A stretch of 64,000 bases of DNA from assembly GCF_022812285.1 (NCBI RefSeq), contig NZ_CP093300.1, positions 868,001-932,000 on the forward strand. Direction: 5' to 3'. How positions within the stretch are numbered: position 1 is the stretch's first letter; the number at the start of each line of letters is the position of its first letter. Source of the stretch: Alkalihalobacillus sp. LMS39. GTDB lineage: Bacteria; Bacillota; Bacilli; Bacillales; Bacillaceae_F. The notes under the pieces were generated by a model, which ran no database searches, had not been told where the DNA came from, and saw nothing but the letters and a program-made list of their open reading frames with translations. The position numbers and the translations under genes were made by a program. Below are positions 53,115 to 60,452 of the stretch, one piece after another.

Positions 53115-54779
53115 ATGAAAAAATCTTGGTGGAAAGAATTAGTAGCCTATCAAATCTATCCGAGAAGCTTCATGGATTCAAATGGTGATGGAATTGGGGA
53201 TATTAAGGGGATTATTTCTAAGTTAGATTATTTAAAATCGCTAGGAATAGACTTGATTTGGATTTGTCCAGTTTATAAATCACCAAATGATGATAACGGA
53301 TACGACATTAGTGATTATCAAGATATTATGGAAGAGTTCGGAACAATGGAGGATTTTGATTCATTATTAGAAGAAGTTCACAATCGTGGAATGAAATTAA
53401 TTGTTGATTTAGTTATCAATCATACAAGTGATGAACATCCATGGTTTATTGAGTCAAAATCAAGCAAAGATAACCCGAAACGCGATTGGTATATTTGGCG
53501 AGATGGAAAAGGTGGAAAAGAGCCAAACAATTGGGAAAGTATTTTTAGTGGATCTGCTTGGGAATATGACGAACAGTCAGATCAATACTATATGCATATT
53601 TTCTCTAGAAAGCAACCTGACTTGAATTGGGAAAAGAAAGAAGTTCGATATGCGATTTACGATATGATTAATTGGTGGCTGGATAAAGGAATTGATGGTT
53701 TCCGTGTTGATGCAATTAGTCATATTAAAAAAGAAGAAGGCTTAAAAGATATGCCTAACCCTAAAAAGCTGCAATACGTATCTTCTTTTGACAAGCATAT
53801 GAATGTAGAAGGTATTAATGAGTTTTTAGAAGAGTTAAAAGAAGAAACATTTTCGAAATATGACATCATGACAGTCGGAGAAGCAAATGGTGTAAATGTT
53901 GAAGATGCAGAAGAATGGGTTGGCGAAGAAAAAGGAAAATTCAATATGATTTTCCAATTTGAGCATTTAGGTCTTTGGGACGCAGATAAAGATAAAGGTC
54001 TTGATATTCAAGGATTGAAGAAAGTGTTGACAAGATGGCAAAAAGGCTTAGAAAACAATGGCTGGAATGCGCTGTTTATTGAAAACCATGATAAAGCACG
54101 TGTTGTTTCTACATGGGGAAATGACAAGGAATTTTGGCGTGAAAGTGCTACTGTGTTTGCAACGATGTATTTCTTAATGCAAGGCACACCATTTATTTAC
54201 CAAGGCCAAGAAATCGGAATGACAAATGTGAAATTCCCATCGATTGATGACTATAATGATGTTTCTGTTAAAAATATGTATCGCATCAAACGAGCAGAAG
54301 GTGTAAGTCATGAAGAAATAATGGAAATTATCTGGGCAACAGGACGTGATAATTCAAGAACACCTATGCAATGGTCAGCAGAGAAAAATGGTGGATTTTC
54401 AGATGGAACGCCTTGGCTTGGTGTAAATCCAAACTATAAAACGATCAATGTAGAAAAACAATGGGACGATCCAAAGTCGATTTTAGCATATTACCGAAAC
54501 ATGATTGACTTGAAAAAGAGCGATGATATTTTCACATATGGACAATATGATTTAATCGCTGAAAAACACCCGACGATTTATGCGTATACAAGAACAATGG
54601 GTGAAGAAAAAGTAGTTGTCATTTGTAACTTAGCAGAACAAACAGCTCAATTTAAAGAACCGACAATCGAGCTTGAATATAGCAACCTTCTTTTAGCTAA
54701 TTATGATGTGATAAAACATAATCCACAACATGACATCACATTACAACCATATGAAGCTAGGGTGTATCGATTATCGTAA
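53115..54779 (+). CDS. GH13 alpha-glucosidase (maltase/oligo-1,6-glucosidase type)
   Basis: Cytosolic exo-acting alpha-glucosidase of family GH13, subfamily 31-like, 554 aa. Conserved regions: DLVINHTSDEHPW (His103), GFRVDAISH with nucleophile Asp199, MTVGEANG with acid/base Glu256, and ENHDKARV with His325 and Asp326. No signal peptide. The residue after the nucleophile is Ala200, whereas classical oligo-1,6-glucosidases have Val; small residues there are associated with alpha-1,4 preference. AGGAGA precedes ATG 53115. It shares an operator with the following ABC importer genes, so imported maltodextrins are the likely substrate. Confidence 0.93.
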   Translation: MKKSWWKELVAYQIYPRSFMDSNGDGIGDIKGIISKLDYLKSLGIDLIWICPVYKSPNDDNGYDISDYQDIMEEFGTMEDFDSLLEEVHNRGMKLIVDLVINHTSDEHPWFIESKSSKDNPKRDWYIWRDGKGGKEPNNWESIFSGSAWEYDEQSDQYYMHIFSRKQPDLNWEKKEVRYAIYDMINWWLDKGIDGFRVDAISHIKKEEGLKDMPNPKKLQYVSSFDKHMNVEGINEFLEELKEETFSKYDIMTVGEANGVNVEDAEEWVGEEKGKFNMIFQFEHLGLWDADKDKGLDIQGLKKVLTRWQKGLENNGWNALFIENHDKARVVSTWGNDKEFWRESATVFATMYFLMQGTPFIYQGQEIGMTNVKFPSIDDYNDVSVKNMYRIKRAEGVSHEEIMEIIWATGRDNSRTPMQWSAEKNGGFSDGTPWLGVNPNYKTINVEKQWDDPKSILAYYRNMIDLKKSDDIFTYGQYDLIAEKHPTIYAYTRTMGEEKVVVICNLAEQTAQFKEPTIELEYSNLLLANYDVIKHNPQHDITLQPYEARVYRLS

Positions 54780-54855
54780 GAAAGTCATTTAACTTAATAA
54801 AAAATGTAAACGGTTGACGGGTGGAAAAATTTTAAAGATTTTTCTAAAATATATG

Positions 54856-54884
54856 TTGAATTTCTAAATTTTGCATGCTATTAT
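54856..54884 (+). promoter_or_regulatory. Promoter of the sugar ABC operon
   Basis: TTGAAT (54856-54861), 17 bases, extended -10 TGCTATTAT (54876-54884). Predicted start near 54891, just before the operator at 54902. Confidence 0.65.
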
Positions 54885-54901
54885 CTAGGTATCCACCCGA
54901 A

Positions 54902-54915
54902 CGCAACCGTTTGCG
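54902..54915. promoter_or_regulatory. LacI-family operator at the sugar ABC promoter
   Basis: CGCAACCGTTTGCG, inverse of the site at 53071, placed about 12-25 bases after the predicted start, as expected for repression. Confidence 0.75.
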
Positions 54916-55097
54916 AAAGCGACGTGTCGTTCAACAGGACTAACTCTCATAAGAGTTTTCTCTTTTTCATTATAATGTAAGCGTTTTAATGAGATGGAGA
55001 GATTTGTGGGAATCATCTTAGAACGACATTTTTTTTATTGTTTTATGCAAACGTATTCGTAAGGTGAGACTAAAGATTTATATATGGGGGTAACGAT

Positions 55098-56441
55098 ATG
55101 AAAATGGGGAAACGTTGGTTCGTTGGTTTAGCTCTACTCTTGTTGCTTAGCTTTGCTGTAGTTGGATGCTCAAGTAGTGATAGTTCTACGGAAGATGCGC
55201 CAGATGCAACAAATACGAATGAAACAGAAGAAGCTCCATCTGCGACTGAAGGAGAAGAAGTTTCATTAGAAATTTTCCAATTTAAAGTAGAGTTTAAAGA
55301 CCAATTTGAAGCATTAGCGAAAACATACGAAGAAGAAAATCCTAATGTAAACATAAACATAACTACCGTTGGGGGAGGCCAAGATTATGGCGTAGCATTA
55401 CGAGCGAAATTTGCCTCTGGTGATGAGCCGGACATTTATAATGTTGGTGGACCACAAGACGTTGAAGACTGGATCGATAGTTTAGCAGATTTATCCGATA
55501 CACAAAGTGCATCATTAGCCCTTGATGGTACATTAGAAGGGGTTAGCCGTGATGGTCAAATATTAGGCCTTCCATATAATCAAGAAGGATATGGTTTAAT
55601 TTATAACAAACGTGTTTTTGAAGAAGCTGGTATTGACCCGAGTTCAATTACGACTTTAGCTTCGTTAGAAGAAGCGGTTAAAACATTAGATGAGAGTAAA
55701 GAAGAACTAGGATTGGATGCTGTTTTTGCTCTTCCAGCAGCAGAAACATGGGTAACAGGCTTGCATTTATCAAATGCGTTTATTGCTCCTGAATTTAATA
55801 ATGATGTCATTGCTGCATTTGATGCTAGTCAATTAGAATTCAAATACAGTGATGCAATGAAAAAAGTTTTAGATTTACAAAATGATTATTCTGTTCAACC
55901 TGTTGTTAGTCTTGACTATTCTCGTCAAGTTGAAGAATTATTTTCTTTAGAAAGAGTGGCATTAATTCAACAAGGAAACTGGGTTTATAATTCTATCGCT
56001 GATATGGACCCTGAACTTGCTCAAGATGGCATTGGAATTTTACCGATTCCTGTAGAAGGATTTAAAGAAGATGCGATTCCAGTTGGAGTACCGATGTATT
56101 GGGCTGTAAATAAAAATAGTGATGAAGCGAAGATTGCAGCAGCAAAAGAGTTCCTAGATTGGTTATACACATCTGAAATTGGAAAGCAAACAGTAGTGGA
56201 AGACTTTAAGTTTATTCCTGCTTATGAAGGCTATGATTCTTCAAAAATCTCAGACCCGCTAGCAAAAGAAATCTACCAATATGCACAAGAAGGTAGAACG
56301 ATTGGATGGACATTTATGGGCTATCCTAGCAGTTGGGGGCAAGACGTTCTAGGAGTTGCGATTCAAAAATATTTAAGTGATGGTCAATCATGGGATGAAC
56401 TAGTTGAAGAAGTAAAAACGGCTTGGGAAGAAGCAAGATAA
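55098..56441 (+). CDS. Sugar ABC transporter, substrate-binding lipoprotein (MalE-like)
   Basis: Extracellular lipid-anchored binding protein of 447 aa (SBP_bac_1). Lipobox VVGC with Cys at about 24, followed by a Ser/Thr/Glu-rich linker to residue 52. The fold shows FKDQFEALAKTYEEENPNVNI, the GLPYNQEGYGLIYNKRVFEEAGI segment and VPMYWAVNKNSDEAKIAAAKEFLDWL. Next to a cytosolic alpha-glucosidase, a maltodextrin or related oligosaccharide is the likely ligand. GGGGG precedes ATG 55098. Unusually, 533 bases with repeats separate it from the permease genes. Confidence 0.92.
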   Translation: MKMGKRWFVGLALLLLLSFAVVGCSSSDSSTEDAPDATNTNETEEAPSATEGEEVSLEIFQFKVEFKDQFEALAKTYEEENPNVNINITTVGGGQDYGVALRAKFASGDEPDIYNVGGPQDVEDWIDSLADLSDTQSASLALDGTLEGVSRDGQILGLPYNQEGYGLIYNKRVFEEAGIDPSSITTLASLEEAVKTLDESKEELGLDAVFALPAAETWVTGLHLSNAFIAPEFNNDVIAAFDASQLEFKYSDAMKKVLDLQNDYSVQPVVSLDYSRQVEELFSLERVALIQQGNWVYNSIADMDPELAQDGIGILPIPVEGFKEDAIPVGVPMYWAVNKNSDEAKIAAAKEFLDWLYTSEIGKQTVVEDFKFIPAYEGYDSSKISDPLAKEIYQYAQEGRTIGWTFMGYPSSWGQDVLGVAIQKYLSDGQSWDELVEEVKTAWEEAR

Positions 56442-56455
56442 GAAATCAAAATTGA

Positions 56456-56483
56456 GGGTGTCTGATTTTCAGGCATCCTTGTT
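56456..56483 (+). terminator. Attenuating terminator after the sugar-binding protein gene
   Basis: Stem GGGTGTCTGA/TCAGGCATCC with two G-T pairs and a TTT loop, followed by TTGTTAT. Probably limits read-through into the permease genes. Confidence 0.6.
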
Positions 56484-56503
56484 ATATCAACATATTTTAG
56501 TAT

Positions 56504-56519
56504 AGCAGTGAAGCTTTGA
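56504..56519 (+). repeat. AGCAGTGAAGCTTTGA tag, copy 3
   Basis: Exact tag, preceded by TTTTAGTAT as at 20408. It lies 51 bases before the 204-bp element. Confidence 0.75.
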
Positions 56520-56569
56520 AAGCTTATTCTAGAAAAGACCCAAGTGAATCATTCAACACTTGGGCGGTT

Positions 56570-56773
56570 GTTTATGGTAAGTAAGCGGCCATGAAAACCG
56601 TTATCTGTGAACATTGCTAGCGTTTTGGAACGTTGGGGGACACAGGAGCAGTTAATCATCATATATCGCTAGGAATAGAGTTGCTTTTGAGTGAATAAGC
56701 GCTCCTGTGGCCGCTAAAAAACGGAAATCCGTATAAAGTTCACAAATAACGGCTGCTCTGACCGCGAAAATGA
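56570..56773 (+). repeat. 204-bp structured dispersed repeat, copy 2
   Basis: Gap-free match to 43457-43660. The same complementary segments are retained: AGCGGCCA (56584) with TGGCCGCT (56708), CACAGGAGC with GCTCCTGTG, TGTGAAC with GTTCACA, and the ACGG-N4-CCGT hairpin. It sits between the binding-protein and permease genes of the sugar operon, in the same orientation as those genes, and is bracketed by two copies of the short tag. Confidence 0.92.
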
Positions 56774-56787
56774 GACTTGGGATAGAA

Positions 56788-56803
56788 AGCAGTGAAGCTT
56801 TGA
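56788..56803 (+). repeat. AGCAGTGAAGCTTTGA tag, copy 4
   Basis: Exact tag 15 bases after the 204-bp element. The following bases to 56940 are GC-rich, with repeated AGAGCGAAGGCTCCGC-, GGGCAGGGCTCCGC- and GACGCTCCGCGTTTTTC-like pieces; CGGGCAGGGCTCCGC also occurs inverted in the 123-bp repeat at 16735. Confidence 0.7.
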
Positions 56804-56974
56804 AAGCTTTTTCAAGAAGAGCGAAGGCTCCGCACCTGCGCGTTTCACCCCAAGAAGAGCACTTGGGGTTCACTTTCAAAAGCGGGCAGGGCTCCGCACT
56901 TCGCTTGAAAGAAAAGACGCTCCGCGTTTTTCTTATTTCAAAAGAGATTTCAGTGTTAACTGGAGGAGTAAAAG

Positions 56975-57835
56975 ATGCGAAATCGAGGAATGTGGTACTG
57001 GTTCTTTTTATCACCAGTTCTATTAGCGTTAACGGTTGTTGTTATATTTCCATTATTGTATGGGTTTTATTATTCGTTTACAAATTGGAATGGGATTACA
57101 AGTACAGAATTTGTAGGACTATCCAATTATATAAAGCTGTTTAGTGATAGTAACTTTATTAATTCACTATGGTTTACAACGAAGTTTTCTGTAGTATCTG
57201 TGTTATTAATTAATGTGGTTGGGCTGTCATTAGCTTTACTCGTTACTCAAAAGCTTCGTTCAAGTAATGTTTTACGAACGATTTTCTTTATGCCTAACTT
57301 AATTGGTGGATTAATTCTTGGATTTATTTGGCAGTTCATTTTTATTCGCGTATTTGATAGTGTCGGATTTGCGCTTGGAATTGTAGGATTACAAGGCTGG
57401 CTATCCACCCCAACAACTGGATTTTGGGGACTTGTCATCTTAATGGTTTGGCAAATGTCAGGTTATATTATGATTATTTATATTGCGTATTTGCAAGGCG
57501 TTCCTCAAGAATTAATTGAGGCAGCAGAAATTGATGGAGCCAACAGTGTTCAACGCTTTTTCCATGTTACGTTTCCTTTAGTCGCACCTGCTTTTACGAT
57601 TAGTATGTTTTTAACATTGTCCAATGCATTTAAATTATATGACCAAAACCTATCATTAACAGGTGGAGGACCATATAACTCTACACAAATGGTAGCGATG
57701 GAGATTTTTAATACTGCTTTTTCAGCGAACCAAATGGCTTATGCCCAAGCAAAAGCCGTAATCTTCTTTATCATTGTCGCTGCAATTTCATTAACACAAG
57801 TGTATTACAATAAAAAGAGGGAGGTTGAGCTATAA
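56975..57835 (+). CDS. Sugar ABC transporter permease 1 (MalF-like)
   Basis: Membrane permease of 286 aa with six transmembrane segments. The coupling EAA loop is LIEAAEIDGANSVQRFFHVTFPLVAP near 183-208. ATG 56975 has GGAGGAG upstream. It overlaps the second permease by one base. No promoter is apparent in the repeat-rich gap upstream, so it is probably reached by read-through from the binding-protein gene. Confidence 0.94.
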   Translation: MRNRGMWYWFFLSPVLLALTVVVIFPLLYGFYYSFTNWNGITSTEFVGLSNYIKLFSDSNFINSLWFTTKFSVVSVLLINVVGLSLALLVTQKLRSSNVLRTIFFMPNLIGGLILGFIWQFIFIRVFDSVGFALGIVGLQGWLSTPTTGFWGLVILMVWQMSGYIMIIYIAYLQGVPQELIEAAEIDGANSVQRFFHVTFPLVAPAFTISMFLTLSNAFKLYDQNLSLTGGGPYNSTQMVAMEIFNTAFSANQMAYAQAKAVIFFIIVAAISLTQVYYNKKREVEL

Positions 57836-58704
57836 TGAGTCAATTAGCGACAGAAACAAAGTCGGTTCAAGTGAGTGGGCGAACGAAAAAAAGAAGAAAG
57901 AAAAACTTCACTCTAGAAATTTTTGGCGTCCTATTAGCTCTTGTCTGGCTTTCTCCCTTTTATTTAATGATGGTGAACTCTTTTAAATCGAAACGAGAAA
58001 TTTTCGCTGATACGATTAAGCTGCCAGAAGAGTTTACATTTGAAAACTATGTTACAGCATTTGAACGTTTAGATTTTATGAAAACCTTTTTTAATTCGGC
58101 ATTTATTACAGTGAGTAGTGTTGCAATTATTATCATCTTTGCATCAATGGCGGCTTATGCTTTAAGTCGACAAAAAAGCAAACTAAGCTCATTTTTCTTA
58201 TTAATGTTTGTGGCTGCTATGTTAATTCCATTTCAATCGGTTATGCTTCCTTTAGTTTCAATTTTTGGGAGTGCAAATATGCTCAACCAATACGGGTTAA
58301 TTTTTATGTATTTAGGTTTTGGAAGTAGTTTATCGATTTTCTTGTTCCATGGTGCTTTAAATTCGATTCCAAAATCTTTAGATGAAGCAGCAACCATTGA
58401 TGGTTGTAATCGACTACAAGTATTTTGGTTTATCATTTTTCCTTTGTTAAAGCCAATCGCTATAACGGTAGGGATTCTAAATACAATTTGGATTTGGAAT
58501 GACTATTTACTTCCTTCACTTGTTATTAATAATGAGGCAATGTTGACGATTCCGTTGCGATTATTTTACTTCTTTGGAGAATATACGAAACAATGGCATC
58601 TTGCACTAGCGGGATTAACAATTTCAATTTTACCAGTTATTATCGGTTATTTCTTTGCGCAAAAGCAAATTATTAAAGGTGTAGCTGATGGAGCGGTTAA
58701 ATAA
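57835..58704 (+). CDS. Sugar ABC transporter permease 2 (MalG-like)
   Basis: Membrane permease of 289 aa: a basic N-terminal stretch of about 30 residues, then six transmembrane segments. The EAA loop is LDEAATIDGCNRLQVFWFIIFPLLKP near 180-205. ATG 57835 overlaps the preceding TAA. No ATPase gene accompanies the operon; Bacillus carbohydrate importers of this class commonly use the shared ATPase MsmX, encoded elsewhere. Confidence 0.94.
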   Translation: MSQLATETKSVQVSGRTKKRRKKNFTLEIFGVLLALVWLSPFYLMMVNSFKSKREIFADTIKLPEEFTFENYVTAFERLDFMKTFFNSAFITVSSVAIIIIFASMAAYALSRQKSKLSSFFLLMFVAAMLIPFQSVMLPLVSIFGSANMLNQYGLIFMYLGFGSSLSIFLFHGALNSIPKSLDEAATIDGCNRLQVFWFIIFPLLKPIAITVGILNTIWIWNDYLLPSLVINNEAMLTIPLRLFYFFGEYTKQWHLALAGLTISILPVIIGYFFAQKQIIKGVADGAVK

Positions 58705-58717
58705 ATACGATTATTAG

Positions 58718-58756
58718 TAAAAAGGAACGATGGGAATGACCCTTCGTCCTTTTTAG
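58718..58756 (+). terminator. Terminator of the sugar permease genes
   Basis: Stem AAAAAGGA-CGA/TCG-TCCTTTTT with one bulged base and a loop of about 13 bases. Confidence 0.75.
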
Positions 58757-58821
58757 ATTATAATAGAATGATAGCTAATTCCTCGTAAAATATGAAGTTG
58801 TTGTATGAAAGGTTGAATGAT

Positions 58822-59844
58822 ATGTCAGTAACGATAAAAGACGTTGCAAAAAAGGCACAAGTTGCCCCATCAACGGTCTCCAGAGTTATCGCAAATAGTC
58901 CTCAAATTAGCGAAAAAACAAAACGGAAAGTCCGAAAAATCATGGATGAAATGGGTTACCATATTAATGTGAATGCTCGGAATTTAGCGATAAAATCAAC
59001 AAAAACGATCGGAATTGTAATGCCAAGCTCAACTGTACATTCCCTTTATAATCCTTTCTTCCCAGAAGTCATTCGTGGCATTAGTGCCTATTGCCATTTA
59101 AAAGAATATAGTATTACACTCACAACTGGAGAATCGAAAGAAGAAATTTACAATGATGTTGTGCAAATGGTGCAAGGAAGAAAAGTAGATGCCATTATCG
59201 TGTTATATTCTAGTAGTGATGATGCGGTTGTACCTTATTTACATGAGAAGAACTTTCCATTTGTGTTAATAGGAAAACCGTTTCATGACCCAGATAATGT
59301 GATGTATGTAGACAATGATAATTACAAGGCTTCACGAGAACTTACGGAGTATTTAATACAGTTAGGTCATAAACGGATTGCTTTTATTACGGGTGATATT
59401 AAATATGAAGTGACAAAAAACCGGTTAAAAGGGTTTCAGGAAGCATTATTTTTCGCCCAACTTGATATTCGAAAAGAATATATTAAGCATATTAGTTTAA
59501 GTAGGGAAGAGGGACGAAAAGCAGTAGATGAAATCATGAAATTATCGGAACCACCGACCGCCTTCATTGTTGCGGACGAGCTCGTTTCTCTAGGTGTTTT
59601 AAGTGCGTTACGAGACAAGCAAATCAAGGTTCCGGATGATATTAGTGTAGCAAATTTCAATAATACGTTAATCTCTGAATTAGCAAGTCCGCCACTAACA
59701 ACCGTTGATGTAAACATTTTTCAACTTGGATATGAAGCCTCCAAAGCTGCGCTTGAAATGCTAGAAAATCCTGATATTATGAAAAAGCATATATTAGTCC
59801 CTACAAAAATTATTGTGAGGGAAACTTGTAAAAAAATTAAATAG
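58822..59844 (+). CDS. LacI-family regulator of the adjacent sugar genes (MalR-like)
   Basis: DNA-binding repressor of 340 aa. The N-terminal helix-turn-helix is TIKDVAKKAQVAPSTVSRVI (3-22), followed by the hinge helix region (VNARNLA) and a periplasmic-binding-protein-like effector domain (IGIVMPSS, LGHKRIAFITGD, PPTAFIVADELVSLGVL). ATG 58822 has AAAGG upstream; an earlier in-frame start at 58792 is less likely. The paired GCAAACGGTTGC operators at the GH13 and ABC promoters are its likely targets, with a maltooligosaccharide as inducer. Confidence 0.92.
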   Translation: MSVTIKDVAKKAQVAPSTVSRVIANSPQISEKTKRKVRKIMDEMGYHINVNARNLAIKSTKTIGIVMPSSTVHSLYNPFFPEVIRGISAYCHLKEYSITLTTGESKEEIYNDVVQMVQGRKVDAIIVLYSSSDDAVVPYLHEKNFPFVLIGKPFHDPDNVMYVDNDNYKASRELTEYLIQLGHKRIAFITGDIKYEVTKNRLKGFQEALFFAQLDIRKEYIKHISLSREEGRKAVDEIMKLSEPPTAFIVADELVSLGVLSALRDKQIKVPDDISVANFNNTLISELASPPLTTVDVNIFQLGYEASKAALEMLENPDIMKKHILVPTKIIVRETCKKIK

Positions 59845-59870
59845 GTTTGAAGTTATGATAAAAAGGGAAC

Positions 59871-59907
59871 TATTTAGTATTATGATACTAATTATTTCCC
59901 TTTTTTT
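59871..59907 (+). terminator. Terminator of the LacI-type regulator gene
   Basis: Stem AAAAGGGAA/TTCCCTTTT with an inner AGTAT/ATACT stem, then T7. Confidence 0.88.
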
Positions 59908-60005
59908 GGTTGTATTAGTTAATTATATAGTCTTGAAGTAGTGGTGTTCATGTTGTATAATGTTTGTATAATGATTTTATATTTATATTGTAGGAGGAAA
60001 TGAAA

Positions 60006-60371
60006 ATGTGGAATGTGCAAGTTGAAGACAGAACAAAAAAAATAATTGCTATTCAATGGTCTGGAAAGGTGACACCCGAAGATATTGAAGCTGCCAATAC
60101 GAAACTAGAAAAGGAAATTACTAGTTTACATACAAATGAGTTTGATGTAATCGTAGATATGGTGGATGTTTCTGTCATGATTCCTGAATCGCAAAAGAAA
60201 CTAGTAGACCACCAACAATGGTTATTACAAAAAGGAATGAAGCGCGCTGCTGTCATTGTAAATGGAACAATTGCAAAACTTCAATTAAAACGAACAGCAC
60301 GTGAGTCAAGTCATCAAAATGAATTTCATTTTGAAACGTTCGAAGAAGCATTGACGTTTTTAAAAGGGTAA
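60006..60371 (+). CDS. STAS/SpoIIAA-like domain protein
   Basis: Cytosolic protein of 121 aa that looks like a single SpoIIAA-like/STAS-type domain (IIAIQWSGKVTPEDIEAANTKL, FDVIVDMVDVSVM, RAAVIVNGTIAKLQLKRTA). Function unknown; such domains bind lipids or partner proteins. ATG 60006 is eight bases after GGAGG, while ATG 60000 is only two bases away and unlikely. Single gene. Confidence 0.7.
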   Translation: MWNVQVEDRTKKIIAIQWSGKVTPEDIEAANTKLEKEITSLHTNEFDVIVDMVDVSVMIPESQKKLVDHQQWLLQKGMKRAAVIVNGTIAKLQLKRTARESSHQNEFHFETFEEALTFLKG

Positions 60372-60426
60372 GGGTGCTGGGGAATTCCAAACAATTTGAA
60401 GAAGGCTTAATTTTGTCGTGAAATAT

Positions 60427-60452
60427 AAAAAGCTTGCAAATGCAAGCTTTTT
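60427..60452. terminator. Bidirectional terminator between STAS-like gene and MEDS kinase
   Basis: AAAAAGCTTGC/GCAAGCTTTTT hairpin with a T run; overlaps the kinase stop region. Confidence 0.75.

Larger units (their letters stand above)
54780..55097 (+). promoter_or_regulatory. Control region of the sugar ABC operon with several LacI/CcpA-type sites
   Basis: In 318 bases there are TGTAAACGGTTGACG (54805), CGCAACCGTTTGCG (54902), TGTAAGCGTTTTAA (54976) and ATGCAAACGTATTCG (55045, 14 of 15 to the cre consensus). A promoter lies at 54856-54884. The leader is about 200 bases long. Confidence 0.65.
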
